From positions 1 to 64,000 of the forward strand of contig JACKLO010000025.1 in assembly GCA_024235915.1 (NCBI GenBank): a stretch of 64,000 nucleotides of DNA. The letters run 5' to 3'. Made by a program: the position numbers and the translations under genes. Of the stretch, positions 33,016 to 43,018 are shown in pieces. The stretch comes from Burkholderiaceae bacterium (lineage in GTDB: Bacteria > Pseudomonadota > Gammaproteobacteria > Burkholderiales > Burkholderiaceae_C). The stretch's first letter is position 1; each line of letters begins with the position of its first letter. A model generated the notes under the pieces. That model saw nothing but the letters and a program-made list of their open reading frames with translations. It was not told the origin of the DNA and made no database searches.

Positions 33016-33087
33016 CACCACCCGCAAGCCGGATCGACCCTTCACCCGCTCACTTCTCTGGTGAGACAACGGGCTGGCTTGCCGCGC

Positions 33088-33102
33088 TGTAGTGGAGCTA
33101 CC
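33088..33102. promoter_or_regulatory. HexR-type operator upstream of the glucokinase-HexR fusion
   Basis: TGTAGTGGAGCTACC matches GTAGYNNNRCTAC and is very close to the site before the amylase (TGTAGTGGGACTACA). It lies about 85 bases upstream of the fusion's chosen start, suited to autoregulation. Confidence 0.5.
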
Positions 33103-33185
33103 TTGTGGAACCCCTGATGCCCACCCGGCAGTCGCGCCCCACAATAGCGCATCCGATGCCGCCCGATGGCGCCCAACGCAGCTGC

Positions 33186-35096
33186 ATGACCCCATTTGAC
33201 CGCCCGCGCCTGATCGCCGACATCGGCGGCACCTACGCCCGTTTTGCGCTGGAGTTCAGCGCCGGCCAGTTCGAGCACGCCACGTCGCTGCGCTGCGCCG
33301 ACCACGCCGACTTCCATGCCGCCGTCACCGCCTACCTGGCCAGCGTGCCGGCACCGCGGCCCGACCACGCCGCCGTGGCCATCGCCAACCCGGTCGAAGG
33401 TGACCAGGTGCGCATGACCAACTACCACTGGCAGTTCTCCATCGAGCAGATGCGCGACGAGCTGGCGCTGGAGACACTGGTGGTGGTCAACGACTTCACC
33501 GCGCTGGCGATGGCCCTGCCCCGCCTGGGCCGCCACGACACGCGGCAGGTGGGCGGCGGTGAACCCCGGGCGCGCAGTGTGATCGGCCTGCTCGGCGCAG
33601 GCACCGGCCTGGGCGTGTCGGGCCTGATCCCGGCCGGCGACGGCCACGTGGCCCTGGGCACCGAAGGCGGCCACGTCAGCTTCGGCCCCCGTGACGCCCG
33701 GGAACACGCCATCCTGGCCTTTGCCGAACGCGAGTTCGACCACGTCTCCTTCGAGCGCCTGGTTTCCGGCCCCGGGCTGGAACTGATCCACCGCGCCCTG
33801 CGTGACCGCGCCGGCCTGCCGCCCGATGGCCTGAAGGCGCCCGAGATCACCCGCCGCGGCCTGGACGGCAGCGACGCACTGTGCCGCGAGACCCTTGACG
33901 CCTTCTGCGCCATGCTGGGCACGGCGGCCTCGAACCTGGCCGTCACCCTGGGCGCCATGGGCGGCATCTTCATCGGCGGCGGCATCGTGCCGCGGCTGGG
34001 CGCGTACTTCGAACAGTCACCCTTTCGCGCCCGCTTCGAGGACAAGGGGCGCTTCTCGGCCTACCTGGCCGGCATCCCCACCTATGTGATCACCGCCGAG
34101 AACGCCACCTTCATCGGCGCGTCGGCGATCCTGTCGGAGCAGCTGCGCGGCCGTCACGGCCACAGCGGCTCCACGGTGCTGGGGCAGATCCAACGCACGC
34201 GCGGCAGCCTGTCGCCGGCGGAGATGCGGGTGGCCGACCACGTGCTGGCACACCCGCGCTCGGTGCTCAACGACCCCATCGCCAAGATCGCGCGCGCCGC
34301 CTCGGTGAGCCAGCCGACGGTGATCCGCTTCTGCCGCAGCCTGGGCTGCGAAGGCCTGTCGGACTTCAAGCTGCGCCTGGCGTCGAGCCTGACCGGCACC
34401 ATCCCGGTGACGCACACCCAGGTCACCGGCGAGGACACGATGCTGGAGCTGGGCGTGAAGGTGCTGAGTAACAGCGCCGCGGCCGTGCTGCAGCTGCGCG
34501 ACCAGCTCAACCGCGAGACCATCGACCGCGCGATCGACCTGCTCACCGCTGCCGAGCGCGTGGAGTTCTACGCCGTGGGCCACTACGGCGTGGTGGCCGA
34601 CGACGCGCAGTTCAAGTTCCTGCGCTTCGGCGTGGCCAGCGGCGCCATCACCGACCAGCGCCTGCAGCGCATGGCCGCCAGCGTGCTGCGCCCGGCCGAC
34701 GTGGCGGTGATCATCAGCAGCAGCGGCAAGGTGGACGACCTGCTGGCCGTGGCCGACATCGCGCGCGAGCGCGGCGCCACCGTACTGGCCATCACCGCCA
34801 GCCATTCGCCCCTGGCCCGGCGGGCCGACGTGGCCCTGATCGTCGACCACGTGGAAGACACCGCCACCCACGTGCCCATGGTCAGCCGCATCCTGCACCT
34901 GCTGGTGGTCGACATCCTGGCCGTGGGCGTGGCCATGCGCCGCGGTGCCCAGGCGGTGCTGCCGCAGGAGACCCTGGGCGCGTTGGACGAGGTGCGGCCC
35001 GACACCGCCCCGCAGCCGCCGCGCATCGCGCGCCGCGAGGCGCCGGGCGTGAGCGCCGCCATGCCGCTGTCGCACCTGACGTCGCACAGCCGCTAG
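33186..35096 (+). CDS. Bifunctional glucokinase / RpiR (HexR)-family transcriptional regulator
   Basis: The protein has 636 residues; ATG 33186 gives the standard start MTPFDRPRLIADIGGTYARF. Residues 1 to about 325 are glucokinase: ADIGGTYARFALEF, VVVNDFTALAMALPRL, GLLGAGTGLGVSG, IFIGGGIVPRLG. From about 335 there is an RpiR-type helix-turn-helix (IAKIARAASVSQPTVIRFCRS), then a SIS sugar-phosphate-binding domain (VEFYAVGHYGVVADDAQFKF, VIISSSGKVDDLLAVA). This fusion is known in Burkholderia and Ralstonia; HexR senses 2-keto-3-deoxy-6-phosphogluconate and controls central sugar metabolism. Sites resembling HexR operators lie upstream and before the exported amylase. Three further in-frame starts exist upstream. 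Confidence 0.93.
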   Translation: MTPFDRPRLIADIGGTYARFALEFSAGQFEHATSLRCADHADFHAAVTAYLASVPAPRPDHAAVAIANPVEGDQVRMTNYHWQFSIEQMRDELALETLVVVNDFTALAMALPRLGRHDTRQVGGGEPRARSVIGLLGAGTGLGVSGLIPAGDGHVALGTEGGHVSFGPRDAREHAILAFAEREFDHVSFERLVSGPGLELIHRALRDRAGLPPDGLKAPEITRRGLDGSDALCRETLDAFCAMLGTAASNLAVTLGAMGGIFIGGGIVPRLGAYFEQSPFRARFEDKGRFSAYLAGIPTYVITAENATFIGASAILSEQLRGRHGHSGSTVLGQIQRTRGSLSPAEMRVADHVLAHPRSVLNDPIAKIARAASVSQPTVIRFCRSLGCEGLSDFKLRLASSLTGTIPVTHTQVTGEDTMLELGVKVLSNSAAAVLQLRDQLNRETIDRAIDLLTAAERVEFYAVGHYGVVADDAQFKFLRFGVASGAITDQRLQRMAASVLRPADVAVIISSSGKVDDLLAVADIARERGATVLAITASHSPLARRADVALIVDHVEDTATHVPMVSRILHLLVVDILAVGVAMRRGAQAVLPQETLGALDEVRPDTAPQPPRIARREAPGVSAAMPLSHLTSHSR

Positions 35097-35201
35097 CCCC
35101 CCCTGAACGAGGGGGTGAAAGCGCATCACCTGCCGAGACCGCTGGACACCGGCGACGCGGCCGCGAGAATGCACAGCACCAATCACCCGGGGAGGGTTTC
35201 G

Positions 35202-36011
35202 ATGCGTGCTTCACTTCGTCCGGTCGCTGCGGCGGCCATTCTGGGCTTCTGCTGGGCCGGCGCCGTGGGCACGGCGCATGCGGCGGCGTCGGCCTCGGCG
35301 TCGATCGGTACGGTGTCGATCACGCTGATCGACCTGGACCCGCTGGATGGCATTGCGCCATCGCTGACGTTTTTCGGTGAATCCAGCCAGTCTCAGGGCT
35401 ACGTAGGGGACCCGTACGACTACGACTACACCTCGGCGGCGGGCTTCTACACGCCGACGTCGGCGTTGGCGTCCAGCACCACCGGGTGGGCCTCGGCCAG
35501 CACAGACGGCAACGGCGCCACGAGCAGCACCATGCTCTATGGGGCCACGGCCGATGGTGTATACAACTATTCGAGTGGTTCTGGGTATTCGTACGGCCAG
35601 TTCACGCTTACACCATGGACCTTGGTCATCCTGACTACGTCCTACGACCTGGAGGCCATGACCACGATCGGCACGGATGGTGTCAATTACGAGTCCAGCC
35701 AGGGGTCTGCCCTACTGCAGATGGACATTGCTGGCGACGACGGTTGGGAGTATCACTACGCTTACCGGGTTGCCAGCGCCAGTTACATGTGGGACGGGAT
35801 GGGTTACGTGCCCACCAGCGACGCCGCTTCCGGCCAGATGACGCTCAGCGTCGCCAACGTCGCGGACACCGAAGTGTCGGGCGTCTTTTACGCCCAGGCG
35901 AATTCCTATGCCTCCTCCAGCATCGCCGCCGTGCCCGAACCCGGCACCTACGCGATGCTGCTGGCCGGCCTGGCTGGCATCGGCACCATGGTGCGTCGCC
36001 GCCGCCGCTGA
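35202..36011 (+). CDS. PEP-CTERM sorting-domain protein
   Basis: The protein has 269 residues; ATG 35202 follows GGAGGG by five bases. A signal peptide (AAAILGFCWAGAVGTAHAA) is followed by a Ser/Thr/Tyr/Gly-rich domain of about 220 residues with no recognisable enzyme motif. The C-terminus is a PEP-CTERM signal: VPEPGTYAMLLAGLAGIG followed by a cluster of Arg. Such proteins are processed by exosortase EpsH-type systems and often linked to exopolysaccharide. No exosortase is in the window. The coding region is visibly less GC-rich than its neighbours. Confidence 0.9.
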   Translation: MRASLRPVAAAAILGFCWAGAVGTAHAAASASASIGTVSITLIDLDPLDGIAPSLTFFGESSQSQGYVGDPYDYDYTSAAGFYTPTSALASSTTGWASASTDGNGATSSTMLYGATADGVYNYSSGSGYSYGQFTLTPWTLVILTTSYDLEAMTTIGTDGVNYESSQGSALLQMDIAGDDGWEYHYAYRVASASYMWDGMGYVPTSDAASGQMTLSVANVADTEVSGVFYAQANSYASSSIAAVPEPGTYAMLLAGLAGIGTMVRRRRR

Positions 36012-36034
36012 CCCGTCCGCCGAACAGCGCCTCG

Positions 36035-36055
36035 AAGCCGGCCTCGTGCCGGCTT
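36035..36055 (+). terminator. Probable terminator after the PEP-CTERM gene
   Basis: AAGCCGGC (36035-36042) pairs with GCCGGCTT (36048-36055) around a 5-base loop, followed by TGTCGTTT. It lies 23 bases after the stop codon. The T-tract is weak. Confidence 0.55.
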
Positions 36056-36184
36056 TGTCGTTTCCGTGCCCCCGGTAGAATTCGCGCCGCGTCCCGAGGA
36101 GCGTTGCGATGGCCGGCCGGCCACCAGGCTCGGGGCGACCTGACGTTGCGGCCAACGACGCTCATCCTGCCTCCAGGCACGTGC

Positions 36185-38923
<2,739 letters not shown>

Positions 38924-39033
38924 GCCTGGGCGTGGCGGCGCTTCAGTCCTCCGCCCCAGGATCCCAGCGCGGCAGTTCGTAGTCGGCCCACACCGCCGCG
39001 GCGCGCAGCCCGCGGCCACCGCAGTGGCCAGCA

Positions 39034-39594
39034 TCATGCCCAGCCAACCGGTATGGCCAGCGCGTGCGCAGCGACCAGTGTCCAGCCCCCCGCGAACGCA
39101 CAGATGGCATAGGGCCGGTGGTCGCTGAAGGCGCGGGGCACCTCGTTGCAGACGATGTCGCGCAGCACACCCCCGAACACCGCCGTGACCAGCCCCATCA
39201 GCACCGCCACGATGGCCGGCAGCCCCTGATCCAGCGCGATCTGGGTGCCGCCCGCGGCGAAGAGGCCCAGGCCAAGCGCGTCTGGCCATTGCATGGCGCG
39301 CTCGGTGGGCGCGAAGTGCCGCGCCCGCATCAACACCATCGCGGCCACCGACAGGCCGAGGATCACCCACAGCCACGCCGAGTGTTCGACCCAGAAGAAG
39401 GGCCGTCGGTCCAGCAGCACGTCGCGCAGCGTGCCGCCGCCGAAGGCCGCCAGACCGGTGACCACGCAGACGCCCACCGCGTCCAGCCGCTGCCGCGCCG
39501 CGGCCAGCAGACCCGACAGCGCAAACGCCAGGGTGGCCAGCACCTCGACGACCACCAGGAACTCGGACAGTGCGGCAGGCGGGGCGGGATTCAT
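39034..39594 (-). CDS. TRIC/UPF0126 (YicG-like) membrane channel with frameshifted 3' end
   Basis: The frame gives 186 residues with five or six hydrophobic helices and the duplicated TRIC motif: FGGGTLRDVLLDRRPFFWVE in the first half and FGGVLRDIVCNEVPRAF in the second. Members are trimeric cation channels or glycine-transporter-like proteins. The frame stops early at ALAIPVGWA. Two -1 steps downstream restore the expected ending: WLGMMLATAVAAG (39046-39008 in the next frame) and then LRAAAVWADYELPRWDPGAED, ending at 38943. Both breaks fit single missing bases (CCGG-TTGG and GGC-TG). The intended gene is therefore probably 38943-39594. Either the gene is decaying or the assembly has two indels. 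Confidence 0.85.
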   Translation of the reverse strand: MNPAPPAALSEFLVVVEVLATLAFALSGLLAAARQRLDAVGVCVVTGLAAFGGGTLRDVLLDRRPFFWVEHSAWLWVILGLSVAAMVLMRARHFAPTERAMQWPDALGLGLFAAGGTQIALDQGLPAIVAVLMGLVTAVFGGVLRDIVCNEVPRAFSDHRPYAICAFAGGWTLVAAHALAIPVGWA

Positions 39595-39750
39595 GAACGC
39601 GATGGTGCCGCGTTTTGGGGTTGCTGGCGACGACACCAGGCCCTGAGCATCCAGTGCGTCAAAAGTGCAAGTTCTTGCCGTGGCGCGTCCTTGAATCCCG
39701 GCGGGGCGGCGCGCAGACTTGAGCGCCGTCAAATCCAGGAGACAGACCCC

Positions 39751-40920
39751 ATGCGCACCCAGGTTGCCATCATCGGCGCCGGCCCCTCGGGCCTGCTGCT
39801 CGGCGCGTTGCTGCACAAGTACGGCGTGGACGCCGTGATCGTGGAGCAGCGCAGCGCCGACTACGTGCTCGGCCGCATCCGCGCCGGCGTGCTGGAACAG
39901 GTGACGGTGGACCTGATGGACGAGGCCGGTGTCGGCGCACGCCTGCGCCAGGAGGGCCTGGTCGACGACGGCTTCGTGCTCGCCTTCGGCGGCCAGTCGC
40001 ACCGCATCGAGCTCAAGCAGCTCACCGGCAAGACCGTGGTCGTCTATGGCCAGACCGAGGTCACGCGCGACCTGATGGACGCGCGCGCCGCCGCCGGCCT
40101 GCCGACGATCTACGAAGCCGACGACGTGGCGGTGCACGACTTCGACGGCACGGCGCCGCACGTGACCTTCACGAAGGACGGCGTCGCCCAGCGCCTGGAC
40201 TGCGACTTCATCGCCGGTTGCGACGGCTTTCACGGCGTGTGCCGCGCCAGCGTGCCGGCCGACCGCATCCAGACCTTCGAGAAGGTCTACCCCTTCGGCT
40301 GGCTGGGCATCCTGGCCGACGTGAAGCCGATCTCGCACGAGATCGTCTACGCCAACCACGAGCGCGGCTTTGCGCTGGCCAGCCTGCGCAGCCCCACACG
40401 CAGCCGCTACTACGTGCAGTGCCCGCTGGACGACAAGCCGGAGGACTGGTCGGACGCGCGCTTCTGGGACGAGTTCGCGCGCCGCCTGCCGGCGGACCTG
40501 GCGGCCAAGCTGGAGACCGGGCCGTCATTCGAGAAGAGCATCGCGCCGCTGCGCAGCTTCGTCGCCGAGCCGATGCGCTTCGGCCGCATGTTCCTGGCCG
40601 GCGACGCGGCGCACATCGTGCCGCCCACCGGCGCCAAGGGCCTGAACCTGGCCGCCGGCGACGTGGGCCTGCTGTCGCGCGCGCTCGCCGAGCACTACCG
40701 CGAGCGCAGCAGCGCGGGCCTGGATGACTATTCGCGCCGCACGTTGGCGCGTGTGTGGAAGGCGGAGCGCTTCTCGTGGTGGTTCACGACCATGATGCAC
40801 CTGTTCCCGGAGAACGGGCCCTTCGGCGCACGCATGCAGATCGCCGAGCTGGACTACCTGATGAGCTCGCAGGCCATGCAGACGGCCGTGGCCGAGAACT
40901 ACGTGGGTCTGCCGCTGTAA
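39751..40920 (+). CDS. pobA: 4-hydroxybenzoate 3-monooxygenase
   Basis: The protein has 389 residues, the usual PobA length. ATG 39751 follows AGGAGA by about eight bases. FAD motifs are VAIIGAGPSGLLLGALL at the N-terminus, CDFIAGCDGFHG (the DG motif, about 150-161) and MFLAGDAAHIVPPTGAKGLN (the GD motif, about 280-299). The active-site region with SPTRSRYYVQ matches p-hydroxybenzoate hydroxylases, which use NADPH and O2 to make protocatechuate. No pobR regulator or pca genes are adjacent. It fits with the feruloyl-CoA pathway 4 kb away, since that route ends in vanillate or 4-hydroxybenzoate-type products. Confidence 0.96.
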   Translation: MRTQVAIIGAGPSGLLLGALLHKYGVDAVIVEQRSADYVLGRIRAGVLEQVTVDLMDEAGVGARLRQEGLVDDGFVLAFGGQSHRIELKQLTGKTVVVYGQTEVTRDLMDARAAAGLPTIYEADDVAVHDFDGTAPHVTFTKDGVAQRLDCDFIAGCDGFHGVCRASVPADRIQTFEKVYPFGWLGILADVKPISHEIVYANHERGFALASLRSPTRSRYYVQCPLDDKPEDWSDARFWDEFARRLPADLAAKLETGPSFEKSIAPLRSFVAEPMRFGRMFLAGDAAHIVPPTGAKGLNLAAGDVGLLSRALAEHYRERSSAGLDDYSRRTLARVWKAERFSWWFTTMMHLFPENGPFGARMQIAELDYLMSSQAMQTAVAENYVGLPL

Positions 40921-41025
40921 TCCGCCGCGGTCGCTGTCGCTAGGGCAATTCCGCTGGCGGTGACGCCAGTGGCCGAGGCATGCTCGCGGGTTGTTTTCAC
41001 CGCCTGCCCTGCGAAGGACTGCCCC

Positions 41026-42183
41026 ATGAAGAAGACCCTCCCATTCACCCTCGGCGCCCTGGCCCTGGCCGCCCACCTGGGCGCCGCGGCCGCCGAGCCC
41101 ATCAAGGTCGGCCTGATGCTGCCGTCCACCGGCACCTATGCCGCGCTGGGCGACATGATCACCAAGGGCTTCAAGCTGGCCATCGACGAGCAGGGCGGCA
41201 AGCTCGGCGGGCGCGAGGTGCAGTACTTCAGCGTCGACGACGAGAGCGACCCGAGCAAGGCCACCGACAACGTCAACAAGCTCATCAAGCGCGACAACGT
41301 CGACGTGCTCATCGGCACCGTGCACTCCGGCGTGGCCGTGGGCATGGCCAAGGCCGCCAAGGAAAGCGGCACCCTGCTGATCATCCCCAACGCCGGCGCC
41401 GACGTCATCACCGGCCCCATGTGCGCGAAGAACATCTTCCGCTCGTCCTTCAGCAACTGGCAGCCGGGCTACGCCACCGGCGTCGTCGCAGCCAAGAAGG
41501 GCTACAAGACCGCGATGACCATCACCTGGAACTACGGGGCCGGGGCCGACACCGTCAAGGGCTTCCGCGAAGCCTTCGAGAAGGGCGGCGGCAAGGTCAC
41601 CAAGGACCTGAACCTACCGTTCCCGGGCGTGGAGTTCCAGGCCCTGCTCACACAGATCGCCGCCGAGAAGCCTGACGTCGTCTACGCCTTCTTCGCTGGC
41701 GGCGGCGCGGTCAAGTTCGTCAAGGACTGGGCGGCTGCCGGCCTGAAGAACAGCGTGCCGCTGATGGGCTCGGGCTTCCTGACCGACGGCACGCTCACCG
41801 CGCAAGGTGAGGCCGCGCAGGGCCTGATCACGTCGCTGCACTACGGCGACGAGATCAAGAACGCGCGCAACGACGCCTTCCGCAACAAGTTCGCTGTCGC
41901 GCACAAGGCCAACCCCGACGTGTACGCCATGCAGGGGTTCGACGCTGCGCAGATGCTGATCGCCGGTGTCAACGCCGTGAAGGGCGACATCAGCCAGAAG
42001 GACAAGCTGTACGCCGCCATCGCCGGGGCGAAGATCGACAGCCCGCGCGGCACCTTCACGCTGAGCAAGGCGCACAACCCGGTGCAGGACTTCTACGTGC
42101 GCGAGGTCAAGGGTGAATACAACGTCGTCACCGGCGTGGCCGTGAAGGCGCTGGCCGATCCGGGCCGCGGCTGCCGGATGTGA
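41026..42183 (+). CDS. ABC transporter substrate-binding protein (branched-chain amino acid/aromatic acid type)
   Basis: The protein has 385 residues. The signal peptide (KKTLPFTLGALALAAHLGAAAA) is followed by a periplasmic-binding-protein type 1 domain: IKVGLMLPSTGTYAALGDMI, VLIGTVHSGVAVGMAKAA, GTLLIIPNAGAD, VVYAFFAGGGAVKFVKDW. This is the LivK-like family, many of whose betaproteobacterial members bind aromatic acids such as 4-hydroxybenzoate. It directly follows pobA on the same strand (105-base gap), supporting an aromatic ligand by context. No permease or ATPase genes follow; a palindromic repeat region comes next. It is thus an orphan receptor unless it works with a transporter elsewhere. 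Confidence 0.9.
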   Translation: MKKTLPFTLGALALAAHLGAAAAEPIKVGLMLPSTGTYAALGDMITKGFKLAIDEQGGKLGGREVQYFSVDDESDPSKATDNVNKLIKRDNVDVLIGTVHSGVAVGMAKAAKESGTLLIIPNAGADVITGPMCAKNIFRSSFSNWQPGYATGVVAAKKGYKTAMTITWNYGAGADTVKGFREAFEKGGGKVTKDLNLPFPGVEFQALLTQIAAEKPDVVYAFFAGGGAVKFVKDWAAAGLKNSVPLMGSGFLTDGTLTAQGEAAQGLITSLHYGDEIKNARNDAFRNKFAVAHKANPDVYAMQGFDAAQMLIAGVNAVKGDISQKDKLYAAIAGAKIDSPRGTFTLSKAHNPVQDFYVREVKGEYNVVTGVAVKALADPGRGCRM

Positions 42184-42712
42184 GCCGCAGCGGCCGCTGA
42201 CAACCCGGAGCGGACGTTCGGTGGTCCATCAACGCCGCCGTTCAGCGTGGCCGGGGTCGGCAGGCGTTCTCCGCCCACGCTCGCGGGCGCTGCCCGTGGT
42301 GTGCCACCGACGAGGCATCAACACCGGCGTCTGTCTGTCGCCGACGAGGCGACCGCGAATGGGGCCTGCGCCCGCCCACCCGAACCCCGGCCTCTTCGGC
42401 GCCGAGGCGTCGGTCTACGGGAACAGCGAGCGGGTGTCGCAGGGTGGCGGTGGCGCCTGCGGGCGCAGGCCCCATTCGCGGTCGCCTGGACGCTGACGCA
42501 CCACTGGCGGCGTTGAAGCCTCGGCCGCGGATCACCATGGCAGCGCCCCGCGAGCGTGGGCCGGAGAACGGGCGACGCCGCCGCCCTGCTGCAGCGGCGG
42601 TGGATCGCGAAGACCACGAGCGCTCGAACATGAGCATCCGCTCCGAGTCGAGACCGGACACTGGCTTCAAGTGCCGTGACAATGCGTCCACAAATCTGAT
42701 CCGGAGCGCCCC
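42184..42712. other. Gene-free region filled by a palindromic element
   Basis: I see no supportable gene in these 529 bases; open frames here are low-complexity by-products of GC-rich inverted repeats. The sequence is almost wholly taken up by the nested palindromes described in the next entry. Confidence 0.75.
42203..42640. mobile_element. Second MITE-like nested palindromic element
   Basis: A perfect 28-bp inverted repeat (42348-42375 with 42459-42486) is nested in an imperfect 22-bp pair (42266-42287 with 42547-42569) and a short outer pair (AACGCCGCC at 42231-42239 with its complement near 42507). The left side starts with ACCCGGAGCGGACGTT (42203-42218), identical to the 16-bp end core of the element at 19.3 kb. 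A degenerate copy, ATCCGCTCCGAGTCG, lies near 42637. No transposase is encoded. The borders given are approximate. Confidence 0.6.
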
Positions 42713-43015
42713 ATGATCCTCGAAGTCGCCGACATCCGCATCCAGCCCGGCCGCCAGGCCGAATTCGAGGCCGCCATCGTGCGGGGCGTGACCGAGGTCA
42801 TCGCGCAGGCCAAGGGCTTCCGCGGCTGGAAGGTCAACCGTGGCGTCGAGAGCCCGGAGCGCTTCCTGCTGCACATCTTCTGGGACACGCTGGAGGACCA
42901 CACCGTCACCTTCCGAGAAGGCCCGCTGTTCCCGCAGTGGCGCGCCATCGTCGGCCCGTTCTTCGCGTCGCCGCCGCAGGTGGAGCACTTCGAACTGGTG
43001 GCCAAGAGCGCCTGA
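42713..43015 (+). CDS. ABM-domain (antibiotic biosynthesis monooxygenase-like) small protein
   Basis: The protein has 100 residues and starts at ATG 42713. The pattern MILEVADIRIQPGRQAEFEAA, GFRGWKVNRGVESPERFLLHIFWDTLEDH and the closing F-x-x-P-P-x-V-x-H-F (FFASPPQVEHF) is that of a ferredoxin-like ABM dimeric domain. Members include quinol monooxygenases, haem-degrading enzymes and many proteins of unknown role. It is soluble, with no signal peptide. It precedes the M20 peptidase gene by three bases, so the two are translated from one transcript. The substrate is unknown. Confidence 0.85.
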   Translation: MILEVADIRIQPGRQAEFEAAIVRGVTEVIAQAKGFRGWKVNRGVESPERFLLHIFWDTLEDHTVTFREGPLFPQWRAIVGPFFASPPQVEHFELVAKSA

Positions 43016-43018
43016 AGC

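Noticed and set aside
40954..40969. Hairpin CTGGCG-GTGA-CGCCAG after pobA as a terminator
   Set aside because: There is no T-tract, and pobA and the binding-protein gene may be cotranscribed; the evidence is too weak to list.
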